Shown here piece after piece: positions 42,197-51,079 of a stretch of DNA of 64,000 bases (positions are counted from its first letter, which is position 1; each line of letters starts with the position of its first letter). Source of the DNA: an uncultured Muribaculaceae bacterium (lineage in GTDB: Bacteria > Bacteroidota > Bacteroidia > Bacteroidales > Muribaculaceae); contig CAJTXL010000003.1 of assembly GCA_910583525.1 (NCBI GenBank), forward strand, positions 70,738 through 134,737, read 5' to 3'. Made by a program: the position numbers and the translations under genes. The notes beneath the pieces were generated by a model. The model made no database searches. It saw only the letters and a list, made by a program, of their open reading frames with translations, and had not been told where the DNA came from.

Positions 42197-42592
42197 ATGC
42201 CCTCTATATTTTCACGCATCATAGCCGGAGAAATACCCTCGTACAAAGTCGCCGAAGACGAGCACCACTACGCATTTCTCGACATCAATCCCCTCACCGA
42301 AGGGCACACATTGGTTGTGCCAAAGCGTGAGGTAGACTACATCTTCGACCTCTCCGACCAAGAGTACGCCGACCTGCAGCTCTTCGCCAAGCGCGTGGCA
42401 CGCGCCGTGGAGCAGAGCACCGACTGCAAGCGCATAGCAACGGCAGTAATCGGCATGGAAGTGCCGCACGCACACATCCATATCGTACCCATCAAAAAAG
42501 AATCGGACATGGACTTCCGCAAGCAGAAACTAAGCCTGTCTGCCGAACGCATGGCCGAAATCGCGGCAACCATAGCATCGAATTTCAAATAA
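42197..42592 (+). CDS. HIT family protein
   Basis: The 131-residue histidine-triad protein begins with SIFSRIIAGEIPSYKVAED and carries HAHIHIVP (about residues 95-102) as the active site. HIT proteins hydrolyse nucleotide phosphoramidates and dinucleotides. It lies between greA and a lipoprotein gene that starts 4 nt after its stop, consistent with an operon. Confidence 0.95.
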   Translation: MPSIFSRIIAGEIPSYKVAEDEHHYAFLDINPLTEGHTLVVPKREVDYIFDLSDQEYADLQLFAKRVARAVEQSTDCKRIATAVIGMEVPHAHIHIVPIKKESDMDFRKQKLSLSAERMAEIAATIASNFK

Positions 42593-42596
42593 GCAT

Positions 42597-43676
42597 ATGA
42601 AGAAAATCATTGCAGCCGCTGCCGCCGGACTTCTGTTGGCATCATGCGGCAACAAAACGGGCTGGAGCGTCGAAGGCAACATCGAAGGCGCCCCCGACGG
42701 ACAGAAACTCGCCCTCGAAGCATACAACGCCGGCCGATGGTACGTGCTCGACAGCATATCGGTCGACAAACACGGACGGTTCAGCCACCGCGCCGACGAA
42801 CCGATGGCATCCGCCGATATTCTGCGCCTTACGATGCCCGGCAAAGGCAGCATCCATTTCCCGATAGCGAACAACGACGCCATCGAAATCGAGGCCGACG
42901 CAGCATCGTTCGGCACCGGCCACAGCCTTTCGGGCACGGCCATGGCTGAAGCCGTCTCGGCAATCGACAGCACTGTCGCCGCCACGCCCTCGCTCCCCGA
43001 GCTGCAACGTAAGCTCACACGGTTCATTACAGCCGACACCACCGGCCTGGTGGCATATTATGCCGTCGGAAAAGCCGTTGCCAACAAGCCCGTCTTCGAC
43101 CCCGACGACAGCTTCGGCAACCGCATATACGGTGCCGCAGCGCAGGTCTATGCCCATTACCGTCCGCTCGACCCTCGCGGAATGGCACTGAGGCAGGCGT
43201 TCTTCGACGGCCGCCGCGCCCTCGGCAAAGCGCCCGAGATGCCCGACGCCCCCACCGTAGAAATCCCTGCATCCGGCCTCATCGACATAGTGCGCTACGA
43301 CAACCAAGGCAAAGAGCACTCGCTGAGCGATGTCGCATCACAGGGAAAAGTAGTCCTGCTGAGCTTCACAAACTATTCCATGCCTGCATCTCCGGCATAC
43401 AATGCCATCCTCAACGACCTCTACACACTCTACCGCGACCGCGGCCTTGAAATCTACCAGCTCGCTTTCGACCCCGACGAAGTCGAGTGGAAAGAAGCCG
43501 CCCTCAACCTGCCGTGGATAACGGTATGGAACTCGCCGTCCGACGGAGCCTCAGTCCTCGCCTCGTACAACATCGGCGCACTGCCTTTGACATACATCAT
43601 CGACCGCAAGGGCGACATAGGCAAACGCATAGCCGACCCCTCGGCCATAGCGAAAGAAGTAGCCAAATATTTCTGA
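42597..43676 (+). CDS. Thioredoxin-fold lipoprotein (DUF4369/AhpC-TSA type) without CxxC
   Basis: The 359-residue lipoprotein has the lipobox LASC (C17). The N-terminal domain (about 20-130) resembles DUF4369 (VEGNIEGAPDGQKLAL). The C-terminal domain (about 220-359) has the thioredoxin/TlpA fold with KVVLLSFTNYSMPASPAYN, LAFDPDEVEWKEAA and LPLTYIIDRKG. The position of the usual WCxxC is NYSMPAS, with no cysteine, so it cannot be a dithiol oxidoreductase. It may be a structural or binding paralog. It follows the HIT gene by 4 nt. Confidence 0.83.
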   Translation: MKKIIAAAAAGLLLASCGNKTGWSVEGNIEGAPDGQKLALEAYNAGRWYVLDSISVDKHGRFSHRADEPMASADILRLTMPGKGSIHFPIANNDAIEIEADAASFGTGHSLSGTAMAEAVSAIDSTVAATPSLPELQRKLTRFITADTTGLVAYYAVGKAVANKPVFDPDDSFGNRIYGAAAQVYAHYRPLDPRGMALRQAFFDGRRALGKAPEMPDAPTVEIPASGLIDIVRYDNQGKEHSLSDVASQGKVVLLSFTNYSMPASPAYNAILNDLYTLYRDRGLEIYQLAFDPDEVEWKEAALNLPWITVWNSPSDGASVLASYNIGALPLTYIIDRKGDIGKRIADPSAIAKEVAKYF

Positions 43677-43686
43677 AATACATCGG

Positions 43687-43719
43687 CATTCAATGTGCCG
43701 CGTTACGGCACATTGAATG
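43687..43719 (+). terminator. Hairpin after thioredoxin-fold gene
   Basis: CATTCAATGTGCCG and CGGCACATTGAATG form a perfect 14-bp stem with a 5-nt loop, 10 nt after the stop. There is no strong T run. Confidence 0.65.
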
Positions 43720-43779
43720 TTCCGACCGATTTTAGACCTGTTTTGTACGATTTTACACCTCTTCAGGCATCCTATTACC

Positions 43780-43787
43780 TAACTTTG
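43780..43787 (+). promoter_or_regulatory. -7 box TAACTTTG upstream of GH20 gene and fold-back element
   Basis: The predicted start near 43791 would put the whole fold-back element (43810-44005) inside the GH20 leader. Confidence 0.5.
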
Positions 43788-43809
43788 CACAAACATCTAA
43801 GAAACAATT

Positions 43810-44005
43810 TAAGTAACTCGCAAAAATTAGCTAATGCTTATTTGAGAAGGATTTTCGAGCGATTTTGGGCATGGAGCAAAGGAGTGTAGCGAGCTACACG
43901 ACTGAGCGACAGGCACAAAAGCGCCGAAAAGACGAACAAAGAAGCATTAGCCCGTAGGGTTACTTGATATAAATTTATTATTAACTAATTTTTGTGAGTT
44001 ACTTA
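43810..44005. repeat. Fold-back (MITE-like) element, TAAGTAACTC family, copy 2
   Basis: The 196-bp element is almost identical to 15701-15895, with the same inverted ends and stems; it differs in the stretch near 43967-43983. It ends 20 nt before the GH20 ATG. Both copies sit in the same orientation directly upstream of a gene start. Confidence 0.85.
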
Positions 44006-44025
44006 AAACCCAATAATTTAAAATC

Positions 44026-46290
44026 ATGAAAAACAAACTATTGTTAGTCCTGTTGGGCGCCATCGCAGTTTGTTGGGCCGCATGCTCGGGAGAAAAGAAA
44101 ACCGACAGCACCCCTGACGTGAAAGTGCATTGGAGTGCACGCAACCTGCCACTCGACTCCACCGGAGTACAGCGCCATATGCAGACCCTCCTCGTGTCCG
44201 GAAAGCTCGACAACGTAAAGCAGCTCGCATTCAACCACTTCCAGCGCGGCATGAAACCGATGAACCCGGCCGACACCTTTGTTGAGATAGTGCCCAACTA
44301 CTACGCAATCGCTTCGCCACGCTTCGCGCAGGCCAAGCCCGGCGATACAATCGCAATAGAGATACTCACCGACGGAACCATCGAATCAATCTGCTACGGC
44401 GTCGAAAGCGTGCACACGGTGCTCGCCGACGGCACCACAGCCCCGGCTGAGCTGACATTCGCCGACATGACCGTCAGCCGCGACGGATATGCCGGCGCGC
44501 GCCGCGACCTCATGCCTTACGGCGACACCGTTTACGCCTTCAACGAAAGCCTCAAACCGTGCTGCAGCAAAAACAGCATATACAATGTAGTCCCATCCTT
44601 TAAAAACATCGAGCTGACAGGCGGCGAAAGCACCGTAAACCCGGCAGAAGCCACTTTCAAACCCATCGGAAACGCCACAAAAGACGGAGAATACCGCATT
44701 ACCGTCGCCGACGGCAAAATGACCGTCGAAGCACCCGAAAAACAATGGGCACAGCTCGGCATGCGCATGCGCCACCTCTTCGGCGACAAGCCCGCAGAAA
44801 TGCCCAACGCCGTCATCACCGACTATCCTTCGCTCGAATACCGCGGACTGATGATTGACATTGCACGCAACTTCCAGAAACCCGAAGAAATGAAACGCGT
44901 GCTCGACCTCATGGCAATCTACGGGCTCAACACCCTGCATTTCCACTGCGTCGACGACGAAGCATGGCGTGTAGAAATCGACGGTCTGCCCGAGCTCACC
45001 GAACTCGGAAGCCGCCACGGCTATTACGCCCCCGGCTCAGACCCCGACTATCTGCCGGTTATATACGCCGGCGACGGCAACCCCGACTCCAAGACAGGCA
45101 CCGCCAACGGATATTTCACCCGTCAGGACTACGTCGACATGGTGCACTATGCCGACAGCCTCGGCATAGTCGTCATTCCCGAAATCGAATCGCCCGGACA
45201 TGCACGCGCCTCAATAAAAGCAATGGAATTGAGAGCAAAACGCACCGGCGACAACTCGTGGCTGCTCCGCGAAACCGACGACGCTTCGACCTTCTCTTCG
45301 GCCCAGGCTTTCCGCGACAACGTGATGAGCCCGGCGCTCGAAGGCCCGTATAAATTCATGGACAAAGTGGCCGACGAATTCATAGCAATGCACAAAGAAG
45401 CCGGAGCACCCATCCCGGCAATCCATATCGGTGGCGACGAAGTGGCCCACGGAGCATGGAGCGGCAGCCCGAAAGTGCAGGAGCTGATGAAGAAAGAAGG
45501 CCTCACAAGCGAAAAAGAAGTACACGCATACTTCGCCGACCGCGTGCGCCAAATTTTCGACGCCAAAGGCATAAAATACGCCGGATGGCAAGAAGTATCG
45601 CTGCGCCACCCCGACGAATACAACAAAAAAATGTCACCCTCGGCCTACTCCATCAACTGCTGGAGCACGCTCGGCCGCAACAAGACCGTGCCCGACGAAC
45701 TCGCCAAAGCCGGATATCCCATCGTGCTCAGCAACGTGGAGCACTACTACCTCGACATGGCCTATAGCGGACATCCCCACGAACGCGGCCTCACATGGGG
45801 CGGTTTCGTCGACGAGTTCACAGCCCTCAACGGCTACCCGGCCACGCTCTGCACCGTCAAAGACGCAAATCTTCGCGGCATACAAGGCCAGTTATGGTCT
45901 GAATCAATCCGTGGCCCCGAAAACCTCGAAGAACTGCTTCTGCCCAAAATGCTCGGCCTGGCCGAACGCGCATGGAACCCCGACAGCACATACTGCAACG
46001 CAGGTTTCAACGCCGTTGTAAACAAAGAAGTGCCCAAATGGCAAGCAGACGGTTACACATTCCACGTCCGCCAGCCCGGCATCAAACTTCTCGACGGCGG
46101 CAAATTCACCGTCAACAGCTCCTTCCCCGACGCAGTAATCCGATACACATTCGGCACTGAACATCCCGGCGAGAACTCACCCGTAGCCAAGCCCGGCGAG
46201 GAAATCGAGTATGGCGACGCCGAACAGATACGCGCCGTACAATGGGTCGAAGGCCGCCCGTCACACGTGTCGGTGCTCTACACCAAATAA
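44026..46290 (+). CDS. GH20 beta-N-acetylhexosaminidase, lipoprotein
   Basis: The 754-residue lipoprotein (WAAC, C20) belongs to glycoside hydrolase family 20, which removes terminal GlcNAc or GalNAc from glycans by substrate-assisted catalysis. An N-terminal domain (about 60-270) precedes the barrel starting LEYRGLMIDIARNFQKPEEM. The catalytic Asp-Glu pair is D471-E472 in HIGGDEVAHGAW, and WGGFVDEF and GIQGQLWSE line the far side of the barrel. Mucin or N-glycan foraging is plausible. No other glycan genes are adjacent; the leader contains a fold-back element. Confidence 0.95.
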   Translation: MKNKLLLVLLGAIAVCWAACSGEKKTDSTPDVKVHWSARNLPLDSTGVQRHMQTLLVSGKLDNVKQLAFNHFQRGMKPMNPADTFVEIVPNYYAIASPRFAQAKPGDTIAIEILTDGTIESICYGVESVHTVLADGTTAPAELTFADMTVSRDGYAGARRDLMPYGDTVYAFNESLKPCCSKNSIYNVVPSFKNIELTGGESTVNPAEATFKPIGNATKDGEYRITVADGKMTVEAPEKQWAQLGMRMRHLFGDKPAEMPNAVITDYPSLEYRGLMIDIARNFQKPEEMKRVLDLMAIYGLNTLHFHCVDDEAWRVEIDGLPELTELGSRHGYYAPGSDPDYLPVIYAGDGNPDSKTGTANGYFTRQDYVDMVHYADSLGIVVIPEIESPGHARASIKAMELRAKRTGDNSWLLRETDDASTFSSAQAFRDNVMSPALEGPYKFMDKVADEFIAMHKEAGAPIPAIHIGGDEVAHGAWSGSPKVQELMKKEGLTSEKEVHAYFADRVRQIFDAKGIKYAGWQEVSLRHPDEYNKKMSPSAYSINCWSTLGRNKTVPDELAKAGYPIVLSNVEHYYLDMAYSGHPHERGLTWGGFVDEFTALNGYPATLCTVKDANLRGIQGQLWSESIRGPENLEELLLPKMLGLAERAWNPDSTYCNAGFNAVVNKEVPKWQADGYTFHVRQPGIKLLDGGKFTVNSSFPDAVIRYTFGTEHPGENSPVAKPGEEIEYGDAEQIRAVQWVEGRPSHVSVLYTK

Positions 46291-46305
46291 CGCGACAAAC
46301 ACTAC

Positions 46306-46347
46306 ACAAATAAAGCCGTCGACGAAATCGCCGACGGCTTTATTTGT
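46306..46347. terminator. Bidirectional terminator between GH20 and oxidoreductase operon
   Basis: ACAAATAAAGCCGTCG pairs with CGACGGCTTTATTTGT, a stem of about 16 bp with A/T runs on both outer sides, suited to stop both convergent units. Confidence 0.85.
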
Positions 46348-46371
46348 GCTAATTAACTTGTACTATTCGAT

Positions 46372-46908
46372 TTAGCCGACAAGCGTCATGCCCTTTTTGA
46401 GGGCCTGCTCGTTGAGCGGCAACAGATGGTGGTGACGCTCGGGAAGAGTCTTCTTGAGGCCGCGCAGCACGGCATCGATTTCTACCACGGGACGGCATTT
46501 CAGCAACGCGCCGAGCAGTATCATATTATATGTCTTTGAGTTTTTAAGCTCGATGGCGGCATCCATGGCATCGACCGGCACCACGCGGATGTCGGTGCGC
46601 GTAGGCAGATGATGTATGCCCGAAGGGTCATAAATCAGCGTGCCTCCGGCTTTCACCTTGCCCTCGAATTTGTCGAGGCTCTGCTGGTTAAGCACCACCG
46701 CCGTGTCGTAGCTGTCGAGCACAGGCGAACTGATGGGTGCATCCGAGAGTATGACCGTAACATTGGCCGTGCCGCCGCGCTGTTCGGGGCCGTACGACGG
46801 CATCCATGTCACTTCAAGATTGTCCATAAGACCCGCATAAGCGAGTATTTTGCCCATCGACAGCACTCCTTGGCCGCCGAAGCCGGCTATTACTATTTCT
46901 TCTTTCAT
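46372..46908 (-). CDS. 2-oxoacid:ferredoxin oxidoreductase, gamma subunit
   Basis: The 178-residue subunit begins KEEIVIAGFGGQGVLSMGKILAYAG, the hallmark of the gamma component, followed by SYGPEQRGGTANVTV. It is the last gene of a four-gene set with delta (ferredoxin-like), alpha and beta subunits. Such enzymes reversibly convert 2-oxoacids plus CoA to acyl-CoA, CO2 and reduced ferredoxin. The ATG at 46908 is chosen because the longer frame overlaps the beta gene. Confidence 0.92.
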   Translation of the reverse strand: MKEEIVIAGFGGQGVLSMGKILAYAGLMDNLEVTWMPSYGPEQRGGTANVTVILSDAPISSPVLDSYDTAVVLNQQSLDKFEGKVKAGGTLIYDPSGIHHLPTRTDIRVVPVDAMDAAIELKNSKTYNMILLGALLKCRPVVEIDAVLRGLKKTLPERHHHLLPLNEQALKKGMTLVG

Positions 46909-46916
46909 AGTGTGTC

Positions 46917-47690
46917 TCAGGCTTTGGATTCTACATCTTTGAGGTCGCCGAGAGGATATTTCTCGAACATATGCTCTACCATCCATTCGTTGGACTGCGC
47001 CGGGCTGAGTTTCCATCCCGAATTGCACGTAGCCACGATTTCGACAACCGAAGTGCCGCGTTTCTCCACCGAGTTGGTGAACGCCTTCTTGATTGCCGCC
47101 TTGGCCTTGCGCACCGCAGCGGGCGTATGCACCGCCTGACGGGTGACATAGCACGTGCCGTCGAGCTGCGCCAGCAGCGGCGTGATGGCGAGCGGATATC
47201 CGTTAAGGTCGGCACGGCGTCCGTAAGGAGTGGTGGCGGTCTTCATGCCGAGCAACGTCGTAGGCGCCATCTGGCCTCCCGTCATGCCGTAGATGCCGTT
47301 GTTTATGAATATTATAGTGATGTCCTCGCCACGGTTGGCGGCGTGGATGGTCTCGGCGGTGCCGATAGCCGAAAGGTCGCCGTCGCCCTGATATGTGAAG
47401 ACAAGGCGGTCGGGGTTCAGGCGCGAAGCCGCAGTGGCAAGCGCCGGAGCACGGCCGTGGGCGGCTTCAATCCAGTCGATATCGATATAGTTGTAGGCGA
47501 ACACGGCACACCCCACAGGGGCTATGCCTATGGCTTTGGGCGCAAGACCCATCTCGTCGAGGAGCTCGGCCACAAGACGGTGCACCACACCATGGCTGCA
47601 GCCGGGGCAATAGTGCGTATGTACGTCTGTCAGAAGCCGCGGGCGCGAATAAACCTTATTCTCGGGGCGGATGATTTCTTCAGGTTTCAT
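46917..47690 (-). CDS. 2-oxoacid:ferredoxin oxidoreductase, beta (TPP-binding) subunit
   Basis: The 257-residue subunit binds thiamine diphosphate: HTHYCPGCSHGVVHRL near the N-terminus, and the Mg/TPP motif GDGDLSAIGTAETIHAANRG ending in INNGIYGMTGGQ. The short distances to the alpha and gamma genes show one operon. Sequence style fits the 2-oxoisovalerate/2-oxoglutarate branch rather than pyruvate, but substrate is not certain. Confidence 0.93.
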   Translation of the reverse strand: MKPEEIIRPENKVYSRPRLLTDVHTHYCPGCSHGVVHRLVAELLDEMGLAPKAIGIAPVGCAVFAYNYIDIDWIEAAHGRAPALATAASRLNPDRLVFTYQGDGDLSAIGTAETIHAANRGEDITIIFINNGIYGMTGGQMAPTTLLGMKTATTPYGRRADLNGYPLAITPLLAQLDGTCYVTRQAVHTPAAVRKAKAAIKKAFTNSVEKRGTSVVEIVATCNSGWKLSPAQSNEWMVEHMFEKYPLGDLKDVESKA

Positions 47691-47702
47691 GTGGGAGCTG
47701 TT

Positions 47703-48788
47703 TTAGAATTCGACTTGAAAATGCTTGTTTAATGCGTCGAGAACCTCGCCGGGGTTCGGGACGATGCCGCCCATGCGTCCGAAATGGAACACGTCGACAG
47801 CGCCGTTGGCGGCGAGACGGACATCTTCGACCATCTGGCCGGCATTCAGCTCGACGGTAAGGATGCCTTTTACCCGGCCGGCAAGACGCGAAATTTCGGC
47901 ATAGGGGAAAGGCCAAAGCGTTATGGGGCGCAGCATGCCTATCTTGTGGCCGGCCGCACGGGCGTCTTCAATAGCCTTGAGGCATATGCGTGCAACTGAG
48001 CCGAATGCCACGATGAGGTATTCGGCATCGTCGGTATAATATTCCTGATAGCGCACCTCGTTTGCTTCTATCTCGCGGTAAGTGCGCTGGAAACGCAGGT
48101 TGTTCTCTTCCATCTTGGCCGAGTCAAGCTCAAGCGACGTAACCACATTGCGGTGGCTGCGGTCACCGCGGCCGCATGCAGCCCAAGGACACTGTCGGCG
48201 GATTTCTTCGTCGGTGCGCCGGGCACGCTGTTCGGGCAGCACCACCTTCTCCATCATCTGCCCCACTATTCCGTCTGCCAGAATCATGGCCGGAGTGCGG
48301 TATTTGAAGGCAAGGTCAAAGCCCAATGCCACGAAGTCGGCCATCTCCTGCACCGTCGACGGAGCAAGCACTATAAGATGGTAGTCACCGTGGCCGCCGC
48401 CTTTGGTGGCCTGGAAATAATCGGCCTGCGACGGCTGTATCGTGCCGAGGCCGGGGCCGCCGCGCATCACATTCACAATGAGAGCCGGGAGCTCGGATGC
48501 CGCAAGATAGCTTATGCCCTCCTGTTTGAGGCTGACGCCCGGCGACGACGACGATGTCATCACGGCACGGCCCGTAGCGGCGCCACCATATACCATATTT
48601 ATTGCCGCGACTTCGCTCTCGGCCTGAAGGACGGTCATGCCCGTCGTCTCCCAAGGGCGAAGCTCGGCCAAAGTCTCAAGGACTTCAGACTGTGGGGTTA
48701 TAGGGTAACCGAAGTAGCCGTCGGCGCCATAACGGATGGCGGCATGGGCTATGGCCTCGTTGCCCTTCATCAGTTTTACTTCTTCCAT
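47703..48788 (-). CDS. 2-oxoacid:ferredoxin oxidoreductase, alpha subunit (VorB type)
   Basis: The 361-residue subunit starts with a lysine-rich MKGNEAIAHAAIRYGADGYFGYPITPQSEV and has ESEVAAINMVYGGAATGRAVMTSSSSPG, both typical of the pyrimidine-binding domain. Close relatives in Bacteroidetes are annotated as 3-methyl-2-oxobutanoate dehydrogenase subunit VorB, suggesting branched-chain 2-oxoacids and thus branched fatty-acid precursors. This specificity is from family knowledge. Confidence 0.9.
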   Translation of the reverse strand: MEEVKLMKGNEAIAHAAIRYGADGYFGYPITPQSEVLETLAELRPWETTGMTVLQAESEVAAINMVYGGAATGRAVMTSSSSPGVSLKQEGISYLAASELPALIVNVMRGGPGLGTIQPSQADYFQATKGGGHGDYHLIVLAPSTVQEMADFVALGFDLAFKYRTPAMILADGIVGQMMEKVVLPEQRARRTDEEIRRQCPWAACGRGDRSHRNVVTSLELDSAKMEENNLRFQRTYREIEANEVRYQEYYTDDAEYLIVAFGSVARICLKAIEDARAAGHKIGMLRPITLWPFPYAEISRLAGRVKGILTVELNAGQMVEDVRLAANGAVDVFHFGRMGGIVPNPGEVLDALNKHFQVEF

Positions 48789-48829
48789 GTCGTTAAAGTT
48801 TTTTCAAGGTGATAAAGGTTGATTGAGGT

Positions 48830-49066
48830 TCAATTGCCACGGTCGACCACCCGGTAGACCTCGATGCAGGCATCGGGGCATACTGTCGCACAGGCGGCAC
48901 AGCCTATGCAGGCTTCGGGCTTGGCCGCAAAGGCATAGCGGTAGCCTCGGTCATTGACTTCTTTGGGCTGCAACGACAACACATCGGCCGGACATGCCAC
49001 AACGCAAAGTTCGCAGCCTTTGCAATGCATGCTGTCGATAGTCACCGCGCCAAATACTTTTGCCAT
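48830..49066 (-). CDS. 2-oxoacid:ferredoxin oxidoreductase, delta subunit (2x[4Fe-4S] ferredoxin)
   Basis: The 78-residue protein has two 4Fe-4S motifs: CKGCELCVVACP (about residues 15-26) and CIGCAACATVCP (about 53-64). It is the first gene of the oxidoreductase operon and passes electrons from the TPP subunit to free ferredoxin. Confidence 0.93.
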   Translation of the reverse strand: MAKVFGAVTIDSMHCKGCELCVVACPADVLSLQPKEVNDRGYRYAFAAKPEACIGCAACATVCPDACIEVYRVVDRGN

Positions 49067-49094
49067 AGTAGTAGTGTTTTGGGGTTATCTATCG

Positions 49095-49102
49095 CAAAAG
49101 TA
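49095..49102 (-). promoter_or_regulatory. -7 box TACTTTTG for the oxidoreductase operon
   Basis: Minus-strand TACTTTTG 29 nt before the delta-subunit ATG. Confidence 0.55.
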
Positions 49103-49286
49103 GCAAAAAGTTTTTAATACACACCATGCACGGCACTTTTTTTGAAAAAAATAAGCACCTCGCCCAAACTCTAATATATATCTATGACAAAACGAAAACG
49201 GAGCTGTCTCACGACGCCCCGCTTCAAATACACAATTATCTATAAAACAACTATTTAATGTCCATGATGTCTGGAATTCTCACAAT
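49103..49286. other. Intergenic stretch without recognised features
   Basis: AT-rich sequence between the oxidoreductase promoter and the small-RNA terminator. No open frame, repeat or RNA was recognised. Confidence 0.5.
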
Positions 49287-49413
49287 AAAAAACGCCACTT
49301 CTTGCATCGCGAGCGATGCCCGGGTGGTGCGACTGTAAGCCGAGGCTCTTAGACAGAAATAAACCGATAGAGTTTGTCTACACGGCCGATACTCGACTTT
49401 GGTCACTTTTCGG
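49287..49413 (-). ncRNA. Predicted orphan small RNA of about 127 nt
   Basis: The minus strand has a consensus promoter at 49417-49447, then a GC-rich stretch with several stems (TAGACA/TGTCTA, CGGCC with GGCTT partners, GACC-AAA-GTC), then GCATCG-CTCG-CGATGC, a CCAC/GTGG closing pair and TTTTTT at 49287-49292. There is no start codon with a plausible frame. The next minus-strand gene has its own promoter downstream of this terminator. It was not recognised as tmRNA, RNase P or SRP RNA; 6S RNA or a new family remain possible. Confidence 0.6.
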
Positions 49414-49416
49414 ATG

Positions 49417-49447
49417 CAAAATTAAACACATAATTCCGTTTTGCAAA
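49417..49447 (-). promoter_or_regulatory. Promoter of the orphan small RNA (-33 TTTG, -7 TAATTTTG)
   Basis: On the minus strand TTTG (49444-49447) and TAATTTTG (49417-49424) are separated by 19 nt, one of the best consensus matches in the window. Confidence 0.7.
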
Positions 49448-49533
49448 CATATGCTAAGTTAATTTTTGCTAATAAGTTTTACGAACATTCAAAACGCAAT
49501 ATACGGCTGTTCTTTTACGTTATCCATCATACA

Positions 49534-50970
49534 ATGAGACATATTTTTAACATAATCGTACTCGTATTGGCCCTCACGATGACGCAGGGGTGCATCGAAG
49601 ACTCGTTCACCGACTCCCCGTCCGACCAGCCGGCGTTCTCGGTCGACACCCTGCACCTCGGCACGGTGTTCACCGACGAGCCCACCCCGACAAGCCGCAT
49701 GCTCGTATACAACAGGCACTCCAAATCGCTGTCGATAAGCGACATCAGTATTTCGGGAGCCGATGCGGCATGTTTCAGGCTGAACGTCGACGGCGTCAGC
49801 GGCCAACGTTTTTCCGACGTCGAAATCAGGGCGAAAGACTCAATATTCGTCTTCGTCGAAGCCACACTGCCCGAAGCCGCCGGTGCTCTGTCGGCCGACT
49901 ACGAGGCAAGCCTCGATTTCACCACAAACGGCGTGCGCAGCTCTGTCGTGCTTGCCGCACACGGTCAGAACGTCGAACGACTGAGAGCCGTGACCATCGA
50001 TACAGACACACGTTTTACGTCCGAAAAGCCATATCAGATTTTCGACAGCCTCGTAGTGGCGCCCGGCACGACATTGACAATCGACGCGGGCACACGCCTC
50101 TGTCTGCACGACAAATCGAAGTTCATAGTCAGGGGGACGCTCATCTGCGAGGGCACTCCCGAACGCCCGGTAATATTCGGCGGCGACCGCACCGGCAACG
50201 TCGTAGGCGACATATCGTTCGAAATAATGTCACGCCAATGGACCGGCCTGTCCTTTACCGCCACCTCGACGGGGAACCGCCTAAGCCACACCCTCATACA
50301 GAACACAGTTCAGGGAGTAGCAATAAACGGCGACCCCGAAGCCGACTACAGCGTCACTCCGCAGCTCTACATGCTCAACAGCCGCCTGCGAAACTCCGGC
50401 GGACTCGGTTTTGAAGCCGTACACTCGGCCGTGACGGCCATAGGATGCGAGTTCGCCGAAGCAGCCGACGGCCTCGTCTATCTCAACGGCGGAAAACACA
50501 GCTTCAACCACTGCACCTTTGCCAACTACTACCTCTTCGCCGTACTCTCGGGTCCGGCGATACAGCTGTCGCATCTCAGCGTCGATCCCAAGACAGGGCT
50601 TGACGACGGCTCGGGACTGCCGTACACCCAAGCGGCTTTCGACAACTGCATAATCTACGGCCTCGGAAGCGACCTCTCGCATGGCGACCTCACGGGCACA
50701 GACGTATTCTTCAGACGTTGCCTGCTCAAAAGCGCCGGCAGCGACGATGACAACTTCATCATGTGCCTTTGGGACACCGACCCGCTCTACTACACCGTCC
50801 GCGAAGATTACATCTTCGACTACAGACTCAAGCCCGAGTCGCCTGCAATAGGAGCTGCCGACCCCACATTGACATCGGCCGATGCCGCAACCGACGCCTA
50901 CGGCCTAAGCCGAGGCGGCACTCCCGACCTGGGGGCTTACGTATTCACGCCACCCGACCGGCCCGAATGA
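49534..50970 (+). CDS. Lipoprotein with right-handed beta-helix-like repeats
   Basis: The 478-residue lipoprotein (MTQGC, C20) has an N-terminal Ig-like/BACON-type part (about 30-170) and then repeating short strands with regular Asn and Asp turns, such as GNRLSHTLIQNTVQGVAI, SRLRNSGGLGFEAVHSAVTAIGCEF and FNHCTFANYYLFA, which fit a parallel beta-helix. It ends with SPAIGAADP and GTPDLGAYVF, common in surface polymorphic-outer-membrane-type proteins. Function is unknown; glycan or surface binding is possible. It stands alone before the inositol-lipid genes. Confidence 0.78.
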   Translation: MRHIFNIIVLVLALTMTQGCIEDSFTDSPSDQPAFSVDTLHLGTVFTDEPTPTSRMLVYNRHSKSLSISDISISGADAACFRLNVDGVSGQRFSDVEIRAKDSIFVFVEATLPEAAGALSADYEASLDFTTNGVRSSVVLAAHGQNVERLRAVTIDTDTRFTSEKPYQIFDSLVVAPGTTLTIDAGTRLCLHDKSKFIVRGTLICEGTPERPVIFGGDRTGNVVGDISFEIMSRQWTGLSFTATSTGNRLSHTLIQNTVQGVAINGDPEADYSVTPQLYMLNSRLRNSGGLGFEAVHSAVTAIGCEFAEAADGLVYLNGGKHSFNHCTFANYYLFAVLSGPAIQLSHLSVDPKTGLDDGSGLPYTQAAFDNCIIYGLGSDLSHGDLTGTDVFFRRCLLKSAGSDDDNFIMCLWDTDPLYYTVREDYIFDYRLKPESPAIGAADPTLTSADAATDAYGLSRGGTPDLGAYVFTPPDRPE

Positions 50971-51044
50971 CCCTATACGCGGCCGGCTATGTTAAATAAT
51001 GTTAGCAACATGGCCGTCCGGCTCTCGGTTAGGGCGCATCTTGC

Positions 51045-51052
51045 TACCTTTG
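51045..51052 (+). promoter_or_regulatory. -7 box TACCTTTG upstream of the ATP-grasp gene
   Basis: The box lies 28 nt before the ATG at 51080. Confidence 0.5.
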
Positions 51053-51079
51053 CACTGCAATACCCCATTCAACCGCATT

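Noticed and set aside
46909..47154. N-terminal extension of the gamma subunit
   Set aside because: It overlaps the beta-subunit gene and has no family match; the gamma family begins at the ATG used.
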